Below, one piece after another: positions 27,653 to 37,317 of a stretch of DNA of 64,000 nucleotides. Origin of the DNA: Paracoccus pantotrophus (lineage in GTDB: Bacteria; Pseudomonadota; Alphaproteobacteria; Rhodobacterales; Rhodobacteraceae); the NCBI RefSeq assembly GCF_008824185.1, contig NZ_CP044426.1:1496501-1560500 (forward strand), written 5' to 3'. Positions within the stretch are counted from its first letter, which is position 1; each line of letters begins with the position of its first letter. The notes beneath the pieces were generated by a model. That model searched no databases. It saw only the letters and a program-made list of their open reading frames with translations, and was not told the DNA's origin. The translations under genes and the position numbers were made by a program.

Positions 27653-28375
27653 TTAGCGCGCGTCGCGGTCGCGATCACGGCGCGGGCCGCGGGGCGAGGG
27701 GCCGTCCTGCGCTTCGGTGGCGCGACGGTCGCGGGCCTGCGGATCATGCTCCATGATCTCGCCCTTGAAGATCCAGACCTTCACGCCGATGATCCCGTAG
27801 GGGGTCGAGGCTTCCGACAGCGCATAGTCGATATCGGCGCGCAGCGTGTGCAACGGCACCCGGCCTTCGCGGTACCATTCGGTCCGGGCGATCTCGGCGC
27901 CGCCCAGGCGGCCCGACACGTTCACCCGGATGCCCAGGGCGCCCATGCGCATGGCGTTCTGCACCGCGCGCTTCATGGCGCGGCGGAACGACACCCGGCG
28001 CTCGAGCTGCTGGGCGATCGATTCGGCCACCAGCTGGGCATCCAGCTCGGGCTTGCGGACCTCGACGATGTTGAGGTGCAGTTCCGAGGCGGTGTAGTTC
28101 GCCAGCTTCTTGCGCAGGGTCTCGATATCGGCGCCTTTCTTGCCGATGATGACACCCGGACGCGCGGCATAGATCGTCACGCGGCATTTCTTGTGCGGGC
28201 GCTCGATGATGACGCGGCTGACGCCGGCCTGCTTGGCTTCCTTGTGGATGAAGTCGCGGATCTTCAGGTCTTCCAGCAGCAGATTGCCGTAATCCTTGTC
28301 ATCCGCATACCAGCGGCTGTCCCAGGTGCGGTTGACCTGGAGACGCATCCCGATGGGGTTTACCTTCTGACCCAT
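27653..28375 (-). CDS. rpsC: 30S ribosomal protein S3
   Basis: Small-subunit mRNA-entry protein of 240 residues. It opens MGQKVNPIGMRLQVNRTWDS. The KH domain contains RPGVIIGKKGADIETLRKKL, and the C-terminal domain has GALGIRVNVSGRLGGAEIA. The last 25 residues are Arg/Asp-rich, a variable tail. Its ATG shares one base with the rplV stop. Confidence 0.97.
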   Translation of the reverse strand: MGQKVNPIGMRLQVNRTWDSRWYADDKDYGNLLLEDLKIRDFIHKEAKQAGVSRVIIERPHKKCRVTIYAARPGVIIGKKGADIETLRKKLANYTASELHLNIVEVRKPELDAQLVAESIAQQLERRVSFRRAMKRAVQNAMRMGALGIRVNVSGRLGGAEIARTEWYREGRVPLHTLRADIDYALSEASTPYGIIGVKVWIFKGEIMEHDPQARDRRATEAQDGPSPRGPRRDRDRDAR

Positions 28376-28770
28376 TACGCGCGCTCCCCGGCTTCGATGG
28401 CCTCGACCTGACGGACCTTGATGGTGATTTCCGAAAACGGCTTCATGATCTTGCCGTAACGACCACGGGCGCGCGGACGGCCACGCTTCATGACCAGGTT
28501 CTTGCCGACCCAGGCCTCGGCGACGATCAGGTTATCGACGTCCAGGTTATGGTTGTTCTCGGCGTTGGCGATGGCCGATTGCAGGCATTTCTTGACATCG
28601 CCGGCGATACGCTTGGACGAGAAGGTCAGGTCGGCCAGGGCCTTGTCCACCTTCTTGCCGCGGATCATCGCCGCAACCAGGTTCAGCTTCTGCGGCGAGG
28701 TGCGAAGCATCTTGGTCTTCGCAAACGCCTCGTTCTCCGCCACGCGGCGCGGATTTTGTTCCTTACCCAT
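28375..28770 (-). CDS. rplV: 50S ribosomal protein L22
   Basis: Exit-tunnel protein of 131 residues. Signatures are KTKMLRTSPQKLNLVAAMIR, CLQSAIANAENNHNLDVD and MKRGRPRARGRYGKIMKPFS. The beta-hairpin loop that lines the tunnel has no macrolide-resistance deletion that I can see. It overlaps rpsC by one base and is 5 bases after rpsS. Confidence 0.97.
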   Translation of the reverse strand: MGKEQNPRRVAENEAFAKTKMLRTSPQKLNLVAAMIRGKKVDKALADLTFSSKRIAGDVKKCLQSAIANAENNHNLDVDNLIVAEAWVGKNLVMKRGRPRARGRYGKIMKPFSEITIKVRQVEAIEAGERA

Positions 28771-28775
28771 GACGC

Positions 28776-29054
28776 TTACTTCCTTTTCGCTTTCTTGTCG
28801 GCGGCGTGACCGTAATAGGTCCGCGTCGGCGAGTATTCACCGAACTTCTGGCCGATCATCTCTTCGGTCACCGAGACCGGGATGTGCTTCTGGCCGTTGT
28901 AGACGCCAAAGGTCAGACCGACGAATTGCGGCAGAATGGTCGAACGACGCGACCAGATCTTGATGACGTCCGACTTGCCGGACTCGCGGGCTTTCTCGGC
29001 CTTGCGAAGCACATAAGCATCGACAAAGGGGCCCTTCCAAACAGAACGTGCCAT
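28776..29054 (-). CDS. rpsS: 30S ribosomal protein S19
   Basis: Small-subunit head protein of 92 residues. It opens MARSVWKGPFVDAYVLRKA and has WSRRSTILPQFVGLTFGVYN and HKFGEYSPTR-like FGEYSPTRTYYGHA. It is 3 bases after rplB, a tight operon junction. Confidence 0.97.
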   Translation of the reverse strand: MARSVWKGPFVDAYVLRKAEKARESGKSDVIKIWSRRSTILPQFVGLTFGVYNGQKHIPVSVTEEMIGQKFGEYSPTRTYYGHAADKKAKRK

Positions 29055-29057
29055 GGA

Positions 29058-29894
29058 TTAACGCCCCTTCTTCGCGTGACGCGACCGCAGGATATACTTG
29101 TCGGTCGATTTGTTCGTGCGGGTGCGGTTGCCCTTGGTGCCCTTGCCCCAGGGAGTAACCGGGTGACGACCGCCCGAAGTCCGGCCTTCACCGCCACCAT
29201 GCGGGTGGTCGATCGGGTTCATGGCCACGCCGCGCACGCTCGGGCGGATGCCCAGGTGCCGGTTGCGGCCGGCCTTGCCGAGGTTCTGGTTCGAATGGTC
29301 GGCATTCGACACGGCGCCGATCGTCGCCATGCATTCCTGGCGCACCATGCGCAGCTCGCCCGAGGACAGGCGGATCTGGGCATAGCCGCCGTCGCGGCCG
29401 ACGAACTGGGCATAGGTGCCCGCCGAACGGGCGATCTGGCCGCCCTTGCCGGGCTTCAGCTCGACGTTGTGGACGATGGTGCCGATCGGCATGCCGCTGA
29501 AGGGCATGGCGTTGCCGGGCTTCACGTCCACCTTGGCGCCGGCCACCACCTTGTCGCCGACAGCCAGACGCTGGGGCGCGATGATATAGGCCTGCTCGCC
29601 GTCTTCATATTTGATCAGCGCGATGAAGGCGGTGCGGTTCGGGTCGTATTCGATCCGCTCGACGGTCGCCGGGACATCGAACTTGGTGCGCTTGAAATCG
29701 ACGATGCGATAGAGACGCTTCGCCCCGCCGCCCTTGCGGCGCATCGTGATCCGTCCGGTGTTGTTCCGGCCGCCGTTCTTGGTCAACCCCTCGGTGAGGG
29801 ATTTGACCGGGCGCCCTTTCCAAAGCTCCGAACGGTCGATCAGAACCAGCCCACGCTGGCCAGGCGTCGTCGGCTTATACGACTTGAGTGCCAT
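29058..29894 (-). CDS. rplB: 50S ribosomal protein L2
   Basis: Large-subunit protein of 278 residues needed for peptidyl-transferase assembly. Signatures are KGRPVKSLTEGLTKNGGRNN, GDKVVAGAKVDVKPGNAMP and the C-terminal RGVAMNPIDHPHGGGEGR, whose histidine lies close to the catalytic centre. Length is normal. A 95-bp gap with a hairpin separates it from rplW. Confidence 0.97.
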   Translation of the reverse strand: MALKSYKPTTPGQRGLVLIDRSELWKGRPVKSLTEGLTKNGGRNNTGRITMRRKGGGAKRLYRIVDFKRTKFDVPATVERIEYDPNRTAFIALIKYEDGEQAYIIAPQRLAVGDKVVAGAKVDVKPGNAMPFSGMPIGTIVHNVELKPGKGGQIARSAGTYAQFVGRDGGYAQIRLSSGELRMVRQECMATIGAVSNADHSNQNLGKAGRNRHLGIRPSVRGVAMNPIDHPHGGGEGRTSGGRHPVTPWGKGTKGNRTRTNKSTDKYILRSRHAKKGR

Positions 29895-29947
29895 GCTTTC
29901 TGTCTTCCGTTGCTTTGGACCGTTGCTGGTCCGTTTCAGTCAAATGC

Positions 29948-29973
29948 CGACGGCCCCGCTGCCGGGGCCGTCG
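29948..29973 (-). terminator. Hairpin in the rplW-rplB gap
   Basis: A 10-bp stem, CGACGGCCCC (29948-29957) with GGGGCCGTCG (29964-29973), and a 6-base loop. It has no T-tract, so full termination is unlikely. It may be an RNase processing or attenuation site inside the S10 operon. Confidence 0.4.
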
Positions 29974-29989
29974 ATTCGCAGGCTTCTTA

Positions 29990-30286
29990 TCAGAGGCCGG
30001 TCGAGACGTCGATGCTGTTGCCAGCTTCCAGCGTCACATAGGCCTTCTTCACGTCCGAGCGCACGCCGGGGCGGCCACGGAAACGCTTGGTCTTGCCCTT
30101 GGTGATGGTCGTGTTCACGGCCTTCACCTTGACGTTGAACAGAGCCTCGACGGCCTGCTTGATCGCCGGCTTGGTCGATTCCTTGGCCACCTGGAAGACA
30201 TAGGCGTTGGCATCGCCCACCAGGGTGGCCTTTTCGGTGATGACCGGCTTGACGATCACGTCGTAATGTTCGGGTTTCACGCTCAT
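29990..30286 (-). CDS. rplW: 50S ribosomal protein L23
   Basis: Exit-site protein of 98 residues that docks SRP and trigger factor. It has HYDVIVKPVITEKATLVGDA, KPAIKQAVEALFNVKVKAVN and KRFRGRPGVRSDVKKAYVTL, all diagnostic. Its start overlaps the rplD stop by four bases. Confidence 0.97.
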   Translation of the reverse strand: MSVKPEHYDVIVKPVITEKATLVGDANAYVFQVAKESTKPAIKQAVEALFNVKVKAVNTTITKGKTKRFRGRPGVRSDVKKAYVTLEAGNSIDVSTGL

Positions 30287-30903
30287 TTCAGGCGAGCCTC
30301 CAGAGCTTCGACACCGGCGCGCGTCAGCACGAGCGTATCGCGGCGCAGGATGTCATAGACATTGGCACCCATCGAGGGCAGCACATCGACGCCTTCCAGG
30401 TTGCGGGCGGCGCGGGCGAAATTCTCGTTCACCTCGGCACCGTCGATCACCAGGACGCGCTTCCAGCCGTTTTCCTTGACCGCCTTGGCGACGGCCGCGG
30501 TCTTGGCTTCCCCGATGTTCAGGCTGTCCACGACCACCAGCTCGCCCGCGGCGGCCTTGGCCGACAGGGCGTGCTTCAGGCCAAGCGCGCGGACCTTCTT
30601 GGGCAGGTCGAACGCGTGGCTGCGCGGGGTCGGGCCCTTGTAGACGCCGCCGTGACGGAAGATCGGCGCCTTGCGGGAACCGTGACGGGCGCCGCCGGTA
30701 CCCTTCTGGCGGTAGATCTTCTTGGTCGAGTAGCTGACATCCGACTTGCCCAGCACCGAATGGGTGCCCGCCTGCGCCTTCGCACGCTGCCAGCGCACGA
30801 CGCGGTGCAGGATGTCCGCACGCGGTTCAAGCCCGAAGATGTCATCGCTCAGGTCGATGTCCCCGGCCTTGCCGGCATCGAGCGTGATAACGTCGAGTTT
30901 CAT
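30283..30903 (-). CDS. rplD: 50S ribosomal protein L4
   Basis: Large-subunit and tunnel protein of 206 residues; in E. coli it is the autoregulator of the S10 operon. The tunnel loop contains YRQKGTGGARHGSRKAPIFR and GGVYKGPTPRSHAFDLPKK. The ATG at 30903 shares its last base with the rplC stop, and a longer frame upstream is spurious. Whether L4 regulates this operon is not shown here. Confidence 0.97.
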   Translation of the reverse strand: MKLDVITLDAGKAGDIDLSDDIFGLEPRADILHRVVRWQRAKAQAGTHSVLGKSDVSYSTKKIYRQKGTGGARHGSRKAPIFRHGGVYKGPTPRSHAFDLPKKVRALGLKHALSAKAAAGELVVVDSLNIGEAKTAAVAKAVKENGWKRVLVIDGAEVNENFARAARNLEGVDVLPSMGANVYDILRRDTLVLTRAGVEALEARLK

Positions 30904-31640
30904 CAGTTGTCTCCTTCGGGCGCGGCGGCCTCGGCAGGGGCGGCAGCCTCGGCCTGGGCAGCTTTCGAACGGGTCGCGGCCGGGAAAACGGTGTTTTCGG
31001 CCAGCGGCTTCTTCACGGCGTCCTTGATCGTGACCCAGCCACCCTTGGAACCCGGCACCGAGCCCTTGACCATGATCAGGCCACGCTCGGCATCGGTCTT
31101 GACGACCTGCAGGTTCTGGGTGGTGACGCGCACGGCACCCAGATGACCGGCCATCTTCTTGCCCTTGAACACCTTGCCCGGATCCTGGCACTGGCCGGTC
31201 GAGCCATGCGAGCGGTGGCTGATCGACACGCCGTGCGAGGCGCGCAGACCGCCGAAATTGTGCCGCTTCATCGCGCCGGCAAAGCCCTTGCCGATCGAGG
31301 TGCCGGCGATGTCGACATACTGGCCTTCGAAGTAATGGTCGGCGACGATCTCCTCGCCCACCTCGACCAGGTTCTCGGGCGAGACGCGGAATTCCGCGAT
31401 CTTGCGCTTGGGCGCGACATTCGCCTTGGCGAAATGGCCGCGCAGCGCGGCGGTCGTGCGCTTGGCCTTGGCCTCGCCCGCGCCGAGCTGCAGCGCCACG
31501 TAGCCGTCTTTCTCGGCGGTGCGCTGAGCGATGACCTGCACGTTGTCCACGTGCAGTACGGTGACGGGCACCTGACGCCCGTCTTCCAGGAACAGCCGGG
31601 TCATGCCCAGCTTCTTGGCGATAACACCAGTCCGCAGCAT
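30903..31640 (-). CDS. rplC: 50S ribosomal protein L3
   Basis: Large-subunit protein of 245 residues, longer than E. coli L3 (about 209) because of an Ala/Glu-rich C-terminal tail after residue 220. It opens MLRTGVIAKKLGMTRLFLE. The signature HGSTGQCQDPGKVFKGKKM contains the glutamine that is methylated in some bacteria. The ATG at 31640 is the family start. It is 10 bases after rpsJ. Confidence 0.97.
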   Translation of the reverse strand: MLRTGVIAKKLGMTRLFLEDGRQVPVTVLHVDNVQVIAQRTAEKDGYVALQLGAGEAKAKRTTAALRGHFAKANVAPKRKIAEFRVSPENLVEVGEEIVADHYFEGQYVDIAGTSIGKGFAGAMKRHNFGGLRASHGVSISHRSHGSTGQCQDPGKVFKGKKMAGHLGAVRVTTQNLQVVKTDAERGLIMVKGSVPGSKGGWVTIKDAVKKPLAENTVFPAATRSKAAQAEAAAPAEAAAPEGDN

Positions 31641-31650
31641 GATGGCCTCC

Positions 31651-31959
31651 TTACACCTTGATCTCGACATCCACGCCGGCGGCGAGGTCGAGCTTCATCA
31701 GGGCGTCCACGGTCTGGGGGGTCGGGTCGACGATGTCCAGCAGGCGCTTATGCGTGCGGATTTCCCACTGGTCGCGGGATTTCTTGTCGATATGCGGGCC
31801 GCGCAGAACGGTGAATTTCTCGATCTTGTTGGGCAGCGGAATCGGGCCGCGGACCTGCGCGCCGGTGCGCTTGGCGGTGTTCACGATTTCCTGCGTGCTG
31901 GCATCCAGGACGCGGTAATCGAACGCCTTCAACCGGATGCGGATATTCTGGCTTTGCAT
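31651..31959 (-). CDS. rpsJ: 30S ribosomal protein S10
   Basis: Small-subunit protein of 102 residues that also pairs with NusB in antitermination. It opens MQSQNIRIRLKAFDYRVLD and has GPIPLPNKIEKFTVLRGPH and THKRLLDIVDPT. The ATG at 31959 is preferred to the one two codons earlier because GAGGG is about 7 bases before it. It is the first gene of the S10 operon, with tandem promoters upstream. Confidence 0.97.
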   Translation of the reverse strand: MQSQNIRIRLKAFDYRVLDASTQEIVNTAKRTGAQVRGPIPLPNKIEKFTVLRGPHIDKKSRDQWEIRTHKRLLDIVDPTPQTVDALMKLDLAAGVDVEIKV

Positions 31960-32050
31960 TCTCATCCCTCTTGCGGGGAGTTCAAGTTGAGAGGCTGACG
32001 ACACACCACGCACCGCCAGCGTCGAACCGTATAAACAAGAGCAGGCCGCC

Positions 32051-32079
32051 CCCATAGCGGACGGCCCGGCGCAAGGCAA
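32051..32079 (-). promoter_or_regulatory. rpsJ promoter P2
   Basis: On the minus strand, -35 TTGCCT (32074-32079) and -10 TATGGG (32051-32056) are 17 bp apart. Transcription would begin near 32044, giving a leader of about 85 bases before rpsJ. Confidence 0.55.
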
Positions 32080-32120
32080 CCGATTCTTTTCGCAAGAACA
32101 GGAACCGGCAGCGATGCGCC

Positions 32121-32149
32121 CGTCTAGCGGTTTCCGCGGCGGCGGTCAA
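32121..32149 (-). promoter_or_regulatory. rpsJ promoter P1
   Basis: On the minus strand, -35 TTGACC (32144-32149) and -10 TAGACG (32121-32126) are exactly 17 bp apart, about 155 bp upstream of rpsJ. It would act in tandem with P2, as is common for ribosomal operons. Confidence 0.6.
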
Positions 32150-32517
32150 GCACCCGGCCCGGCCCGCGCCATCATGAAAGCTGCTGCCGGCGGCGCGGTT
32201 TAAGCCGAACGTGCCCGCTCAAGCTCCGTCTTACTGGCGAATGTCGTGAAGGCTCTGCTGCCGCAATTCTCGCGACACTATCCGCCCCTGAAAGGCGCCG
32301 TCCCGTCCACCGAGGTTTCCCACGCCAATCCCCCGGGCCGAATGACGCGCCCGGGGCCTGCGCAAGGCACGGCCCGGCATCCCCGTGCCGGCAGGGCTGG
32401 TCTTTCGCGGCATCCAGGTCGTGCCTTCGGCACGCCGCTATCATCGGAGGCAGTCGAAAGCATCCTTACCCCATTCGCCCAATCGGGCTTTCCCGGCCTG
32501 ACGGAATGAAGACGCGA
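32150..32517. other. Gene-free stretch between the rpsJ promoters and the tuf terminators
   Basis: No reading frame here has a ribosome-binding site, recognisable motifs or coding character; the short open frames are Arg/Ala/Pro-rich and typical of random GC-rich DNA. No tRNA or transposase remnant was found. Composition looks like that of neighbouring intergenic DNA. Confidence 0.5.
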
Positions 32518-32539
32518 AAACCCGCCCTCGGGCGGGTTT
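32518..32539 (-). terminator. Second terminator downstream of the str-operon tuf
   Basis: A 9-bp stem, AAACCCGCC (32518-32526) with GGCGGGTTT (32531-32539), and a 4-base loop. On the minus strand the sequence after it is TTTTCGCG. It lies about 160 bases past the first tuf terminator, so it is either a back-up or the end of an unrecognised short transcript. Confidence 0.7.
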
Positions 32540-32646
32540 CACGTCACGGCAGCCTCCAGGAGCGGCTTCGACGAAAGTCACGGCGAGCCTGCCCCCCTCT
32601 CCGGCCCCTCTCCCGCGCGTCCGCTTTGCCTTGCTTCTTTCTTGCC

Positions 32647-32695
32647 GAAATATCCCGGGGTCCGGGGCAGCGCCCCGGCTGCCGCGCCGCGGCAA
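32647..32695. repeat. GC-rich intergenic repeat (copy B)
   Basis: Head GAAATATCCCGGGG, then a 7-bp stem CCGGGGC (32662-32668) with GCCCCGG (32672-32678), then TGCCGC with GCGGCA. The head matches copy A at 5633. It lies downstream of tuf, inside the duplicated segment. Confidence 0.6.
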
Positions 32696-32696
32696 G

Positions 32697-32726
32697 CAGA
32701 AAGGCCGCCCCCTGCGGAGCGGCCCC
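32697..32726 (-). terminator. Terminator of the str operon (after tuf copy 1)
   Basis: On the minus strand, GGCCGC (32724-32719) pairs with GCGGCC (32708-32703), and TTTCTGCTT follows. It is about 80 bases past the tuf stop and is duplicated after tuf copy 2. Confidence 0.6.
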
Positions 32727-32802
32727 TCATCGCGATATCCCTCGCGGGATCACCCGATGATCCCGGGCGGGGCAGCGGCGCAGGGCCGCCGCCCCCGCCA
32801 GA

Positions 32803-33978
<1,176 letters not shown>

Positions 33979-34000
33979 GGGCATGGCTCCTTATGTTGAC

Positions 34001-34057
34001 GGTGCGTGCAACCACGCACCCTACGGGGTTGGTAGGGTGCGCGGTTGCCCACGCACC
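34001..34057. repeat. REP-like palindrome in the fusA-tuf gap
   Basis: A 57-bp imperfect palindrome between fusA and tuf. The arms GGTGCG and CGCACC are outermost, CAACC/GGTTG comes next, and a 10-bp core CGCACCCTAC/GTAGGGTGCG closes on a 7-base loop. It nearly fills the 86-bp gap. Elements reading TAGGGTGCG recur in related genomes, from general recollection; only one copy is seen in this window. Confidence 0.6.
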
Positions 34058-34064
34058 GCCGGGA

Positions 34065-36188
34065 TTACGCGTATTTCTTCTGGATCTCGTCCGAGATGTT
34101 CTGCGGCACAGCCTCGTAATGGTCGAACTGCATCGTGAACACCGCGCGGCCCGAGGACATCGAGCGCAGATTGTTGATGTAGCCGAACATGTTGGCCAGC
34201 GGCACGAAGGCGTCGATGACGTTCGCATTGCCGCGCGAGTCCTGGCCGCGGACCATGCCGCGACGGCTGGTCAGGTCGCCGATGATCGAACCGGTATATT
34301 CCTCCGGCGTAACCACCTCGACGCGCATGATCGGCTCGAGCAGCTTGGCCCCCGCCTTCTTCAGCCCCTCGCGCATGGCGGCACGCGCCGCGATCTCGAA
34401 GGCCAGGACCGAGGAGTCGACGTCATGGAAGGCACCGTCGATCAGCGCCACCTTGAAGTCGATCACCGGGAAGCCGGCCAGCGGGCCCGAATCCATCACC
34501 GACTTGATGCCCTTCTCGACGCCCGGAATGTATTCCTTGGGCACGGCACCGCCGACGATGCGGCTTTCGAAGGAATAGCCCTCGCCCGGTTCGGTCGGCT
34601 GGATTTCCAGCTTGACGCGCGCGAACTGGCCGGTGCCGCCGGTCTGCTTCTTATGCGTATAGTCGATCTCGGCCGGCTGGCTGATCGTCTCGCGGTAAGC
34701 CACCTGCGGCGCGCCGATATTCGCCTCGACCTTGAACTCGCGCTTCATGCGGTCCACCAGGATGTCGAGGTGAAGTTCGCCCATGCCCTTCATGATGGTC
34801 TGACCCGATTCCAGATCGGTTTCGACGCGGAAGGACGGGTCTTCGGCGGCCAGGCGCTGCAGGGCCAGGCCCATCTTCTCCTGGTCGGCCTTGGACTTCG
34901 GCTCGACGGCGATCTCGATCACCGGCTCGGGGAAGGTCATGGTTTCCAGGACCACCGGCTTCGCGGGATCGCAAAGCGTGTCGCCCGTGGTGGTTTCCTT
35001 CAGCCCGGCCAGGGCGATGATGTCGCCGGCGAAAGCCTCGTCGATTTCCTCGCGGTTGATGGCATGCATGACCATCATCCGGCCGACGCGCTCGCGCTTG
35101 CCCTTGGTCGAGTTCAGCATCTGGTCGCCCTTCTTGAGCTGGCCAGAATAGATCCGCGTGAAGGTCAGCGAGCCGACGAAGGGGTCGTTCATGATCTTGA
35201 ACGCCAGGGCCGAGAACGGGTCCGAATCCGAGGCGTGACGGGCGATGTTGCGCTCTTCCGTCTCGTCGCCCGGGGCAAAGCCCATATAGGCAGGCACGTC
35301 GGTCGGCGCCGGCAGGAAGTCCACCACGGCGTTCAGCAGCGGCTGCACACCCTTGTTCTTGAAGGCGGAACCGGCCATGACCGGGAAGAAGGACAGCGAC
35401 AGCGTGCCCTTGCGGATCAGCTTGCGCAGCGTCGCCTCGTCGGGCTCGTTGCCTTCCAGATAGGCTTCCATCGCCTCGTCGTCCTGTTCGACGGCGAGTT
35501 CGATCATCTTGCCGCGCCATTCCTCGGCGACGTCCTGAAGCTCGTCGCGGATCGGCTGGCGAATCCAAGAGGCGCCCAGATCCTCGCCCCTCCAGACCCA
35601 TTCTTCCATCTTGATCAGGTCGACGATGCCTTCCAGCTTGTCCTCGGCGCCGATCGGCAGGGCGATCGGGCAGGGGGTGCCGCCGGTGCGGTCCTTGATC
35701 ATGGCGACGCATTTGAAGAAATCGGCGCCGATCTTGTCCATCTTGTTGACGAAGACGATCCGCGGAACCTTGTAGCGGTCGGCCTGGCGCCAGACGGTCT
35801 CGGTCTGCGGCTCGACGCCGGCATTGCCGTCCAGCAGGCAGATCGCGCCGTCCAGCACCGCCAGCGAACGCTCGACCTCGATGGTGAAGTCGACGTGGCC
35901 GGGGGTGTCGATGATGTTGAAGCGGCAACGCTCCTTGTCATCGGGGGTGAAGTCGGGATCCTCGTGGCGCTGCCAGAAGGTCGTGGTCGCCGCCGAGGTG
36001 ATGGTGATGCCGCGCTCGGCTTCCTGCTCCATCCAGTCCATGGTGGACGCACCTTCGTGCGTCTCGCCCATCTTGTGGTTCTTGCCGGTATAGAACAGGA
36101 TGCGCTCGGTCGTCGTGGTCTTGCCCGCGTCGATATGGGCCATGATCCCGAAGTTCCGGTAGCGCTCCAGCGGATATTCGCGTGCCAT
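34065..36188 (-). CDS. fusA: Elongation factor G
   Basis: Translocation GTPase of 707 residues. G1 is AHIDAGKTTTTE (about residue 17), G2 lies in GITITSAA, G3 is DTPGHVDFT and G4 is NKMDK. Domain III to V segments such as GMGELHLDILVDRMKREF and RGMVRGQDSRGNANV are normal. It is 18 bases after rpsG. The fusidic-acid-binding regions show nothing unusual that I can judge by eye. Confidence 0.98.
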   Translation of the reverse strand: MAREYPLERYRNFGIMAHIDAGKTTTTERILFYTGKNHKMGETHEGASTMDWMEQEAERGITITSAATTTFWQRHEDPDFTPDDKERCRFNIIDTPGHVDFTIEVERSLAVLDGAICLLDGNAGVEPQTETVWRQADRYKVPRIVFVNKMDKIGADFFKCVAMIKDRTGGTPCPIALPIGAEDKLEGIVDLIKMEEWVWRGEDLGASWIRQPIRDELQDVAEEWRGKMIELAVEQDDEAMEAYLEGNEPDEATLRKLIRKGTLSLSFFPVMAGSAFKNKGVQPLLNAVVDFLPAPTDVPAYMGFAPGDETEERNIARHASDSDPFSALAFKIMNDPFVGSLTFTRIYSGQLKKGDQMLNSTKGKRERVGRMMVMHAINREEIDEAFAGDIIALAGLKETTTGDTLCDPAKPVVLETMTFPEPVIEIAVEPKSKADQEKMGLALQRLAAEDPSFRVETDLESGQTIMKGMGELHLDILVDRMKREFKVEANIGAPQVAYRETISQPAEIDYTHKKQTGGTGQFARVKLEIQPTEPGEGYSFESRIVGGAVPKEYIPGVEKGIKSVMDSGPLAGFPVIDFKVALIDGAFHDVDSSVLAFEIAARAAMREGLKKAGAKLLEPIMRVEVVTPEEYTGSIIGDLTSRRGMVRGQDSRGNANVIDAFVPLANMFGYINNLRSMSSGRAVFTMQFDHYEAVPQNISDEIQKKYA

Positions 36189-36206
36189 AAAGGGCCTTCC
36201 TTCCGG

Positions 36207-36677
36207 TTACCAGCGGTAGTGGCTGAACGCCTTGTTGGCGTCGGCCATCTTGTGCGTGTCCTCACGCTTCTTGACGGCGGTGCCGCGGCCGTTCACCGCG
36301 TCGGCCAGCTCGCCCGCGAGGCGCTCTTCCATGGTGTGCTCGTTGCGCTTTTTCGACGCGTCGATCAGCCAGCGGATCGCCAGGGCCTCGCGGCGCGAGG
36401 GACGGACCTCGACCGGGACCTGATAGGTGGCGCCGCCGACCCGGCGCGAGCGCACCTCGACCGAGGGCTTCACGTTGTCGAGGGCTTCGTGGAAGACTTC
36501 GATCGGCTCGCGCTTCAGCTTGCCCTGGACGCGGTCGAGGGCGTTGTAGACGATGCGTTCGGCAACCGATTTCTTGCCGTCGATCATCAGGTTGTTCATG
36601 AATTTGGTCAGCACGCGATCGCCATATTTGGCGTCGGGCAGGACTTCGCGCTTCTCAGCGGCGTGACGACGGGACAT
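36207..36677 (-). CDS. rpsG: 30S ribosomal protein S7
   Basis: Small-subunit head protein of 156 residues; in E. coli it regulates the str operon. It opens MSRRHAAEKREVLPDAKYGD and has NNLMIDGKKSVAERIVYNAL and GGATYQVPVEVRPSRREALA. It is 12 bases after rpsL and 18 before fusA. Confidence 0.97.
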   Translation of the reverse strand: MSRRHAAEKREVLPDAKYGDRVLTKFMNNLMIDGKKSVAERIVYNALDRVQGKLKREPIEVFHEALDNVKPSVEVRSRRVGGATYQVPVEVRPSRREALAIRWLIDASKKRNEHTMEERLAGELADAVNGRGTAVKKREDTHKMADANKAFSHYRW

Positions 36678-36689
36678 GTGCCTATCTCC

Positions 36690-37061
36690 TTACTTCGGAC
36701 GCTTGGCGCCGTATTTCGAACGACGCTGACGACGATCCTTGACGCCCTGGGTATCCAGAACACCGCGCAGGATGTGGTAGCGGACACCCGGAAGGTCTTT
36801 CACCCGGCCGCCGCGGATCAGCACGACGCTGTGTTCCTGCAGGTTGTGCTTTTCGCCCGGGATGTAGGAGATCACCTCGAAGCCATTGGTCAGGCGGACC
36901 TTGGCCACCTTACGCATGGCCGAGTTCGGCTTTTTCGGCGTCGTGGTATAGACGCGCGTGCATACGCCCCGCTTCTGCGGGCAGGATTGCAGGTGCTGCG
37001 ACTTCGAGCGCTGCACCTTGGGCTGCCGCGGTTTGCGGATCAGCTGTTGGATCGTCGGCAT
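36690..37061 (-). CDS. rpsL: 30S ribosomal protein S12
   Basis: Decoding-centre protein of 123 residues. It opens MPTIQQLIRKPRQPKVQRS and has CPQKRGVCTRVYTTTPKKPN. Lys43 and Lys88, the usual sites of streptomycin-resistance mutations, are both lysine, so the protein looks wild type. The ATG at 37061 is the family start. It is the first gene of the str operon, with a strong promoter about 210 bp upstream. Confidence 0.97.
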   Translation of the reverse strand: MPTIQQLIRKPRQPKVQRSKSQHLQSCPQKRGVCTRVYTTTPKKPNSAMRKVAKVRLTNGFEVISYIPGEKHNLQEHSVVLIRGGRVKDLPGVRYHILRGVLDTQGVKDRRQRRSKYGAKRPK

Positions 37062-37270
37062 TCGGTTCCCCGTCTTGCTTTCGTCAATACTCGCAGCCAC
37101 CGGCTGCGCCACTTCTCGACGGCGAATCACGCGCATCGTGAAACGCCACAACCCATCCTGTCCCCGAGACCGGGGAGGACGGGCTGAATTACCAGAGGAT
37201 CGGGGCATTCGGCCCGGATCATGACCACAGAGGTTCTGGGCCCCGATCAGATTCCTGACGGGTGAAGGCG

Positions 37271-37299
37271 CGTATATGGGCAAACCGGGGGTGAGTCAA
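37271..37299 (-). promoter_or_regulatory. Promoter of the str operon
   Basis: On the minus strand, -35 TTGACT (37294-37299) and -10 TATACG (37271-37276) are exactly 17 bp apart. The leader is about 200 bases and contains a small CCCCG/CGGGG hairpin. Together these fill the 256-bp gap between rpsL and the next gene. Confidence 0.7.
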
Positions 37300-37317
37300 C
37301 AACCCCGCCACCGCTCC

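Noticed and set aside
32441..32695. Short open frame starting MPRRGSRGAAPDPG at both tuf 3' ends, which also appears as an N-terminal extension of the dienelactone hydrolase
   Set aside because: It lies in the duplicated non-coding tuf 3' flank and only fuses by chance to different sequence after the duplication ends; the hydrolase ATG at 57452 has its own ribosome-binding site.
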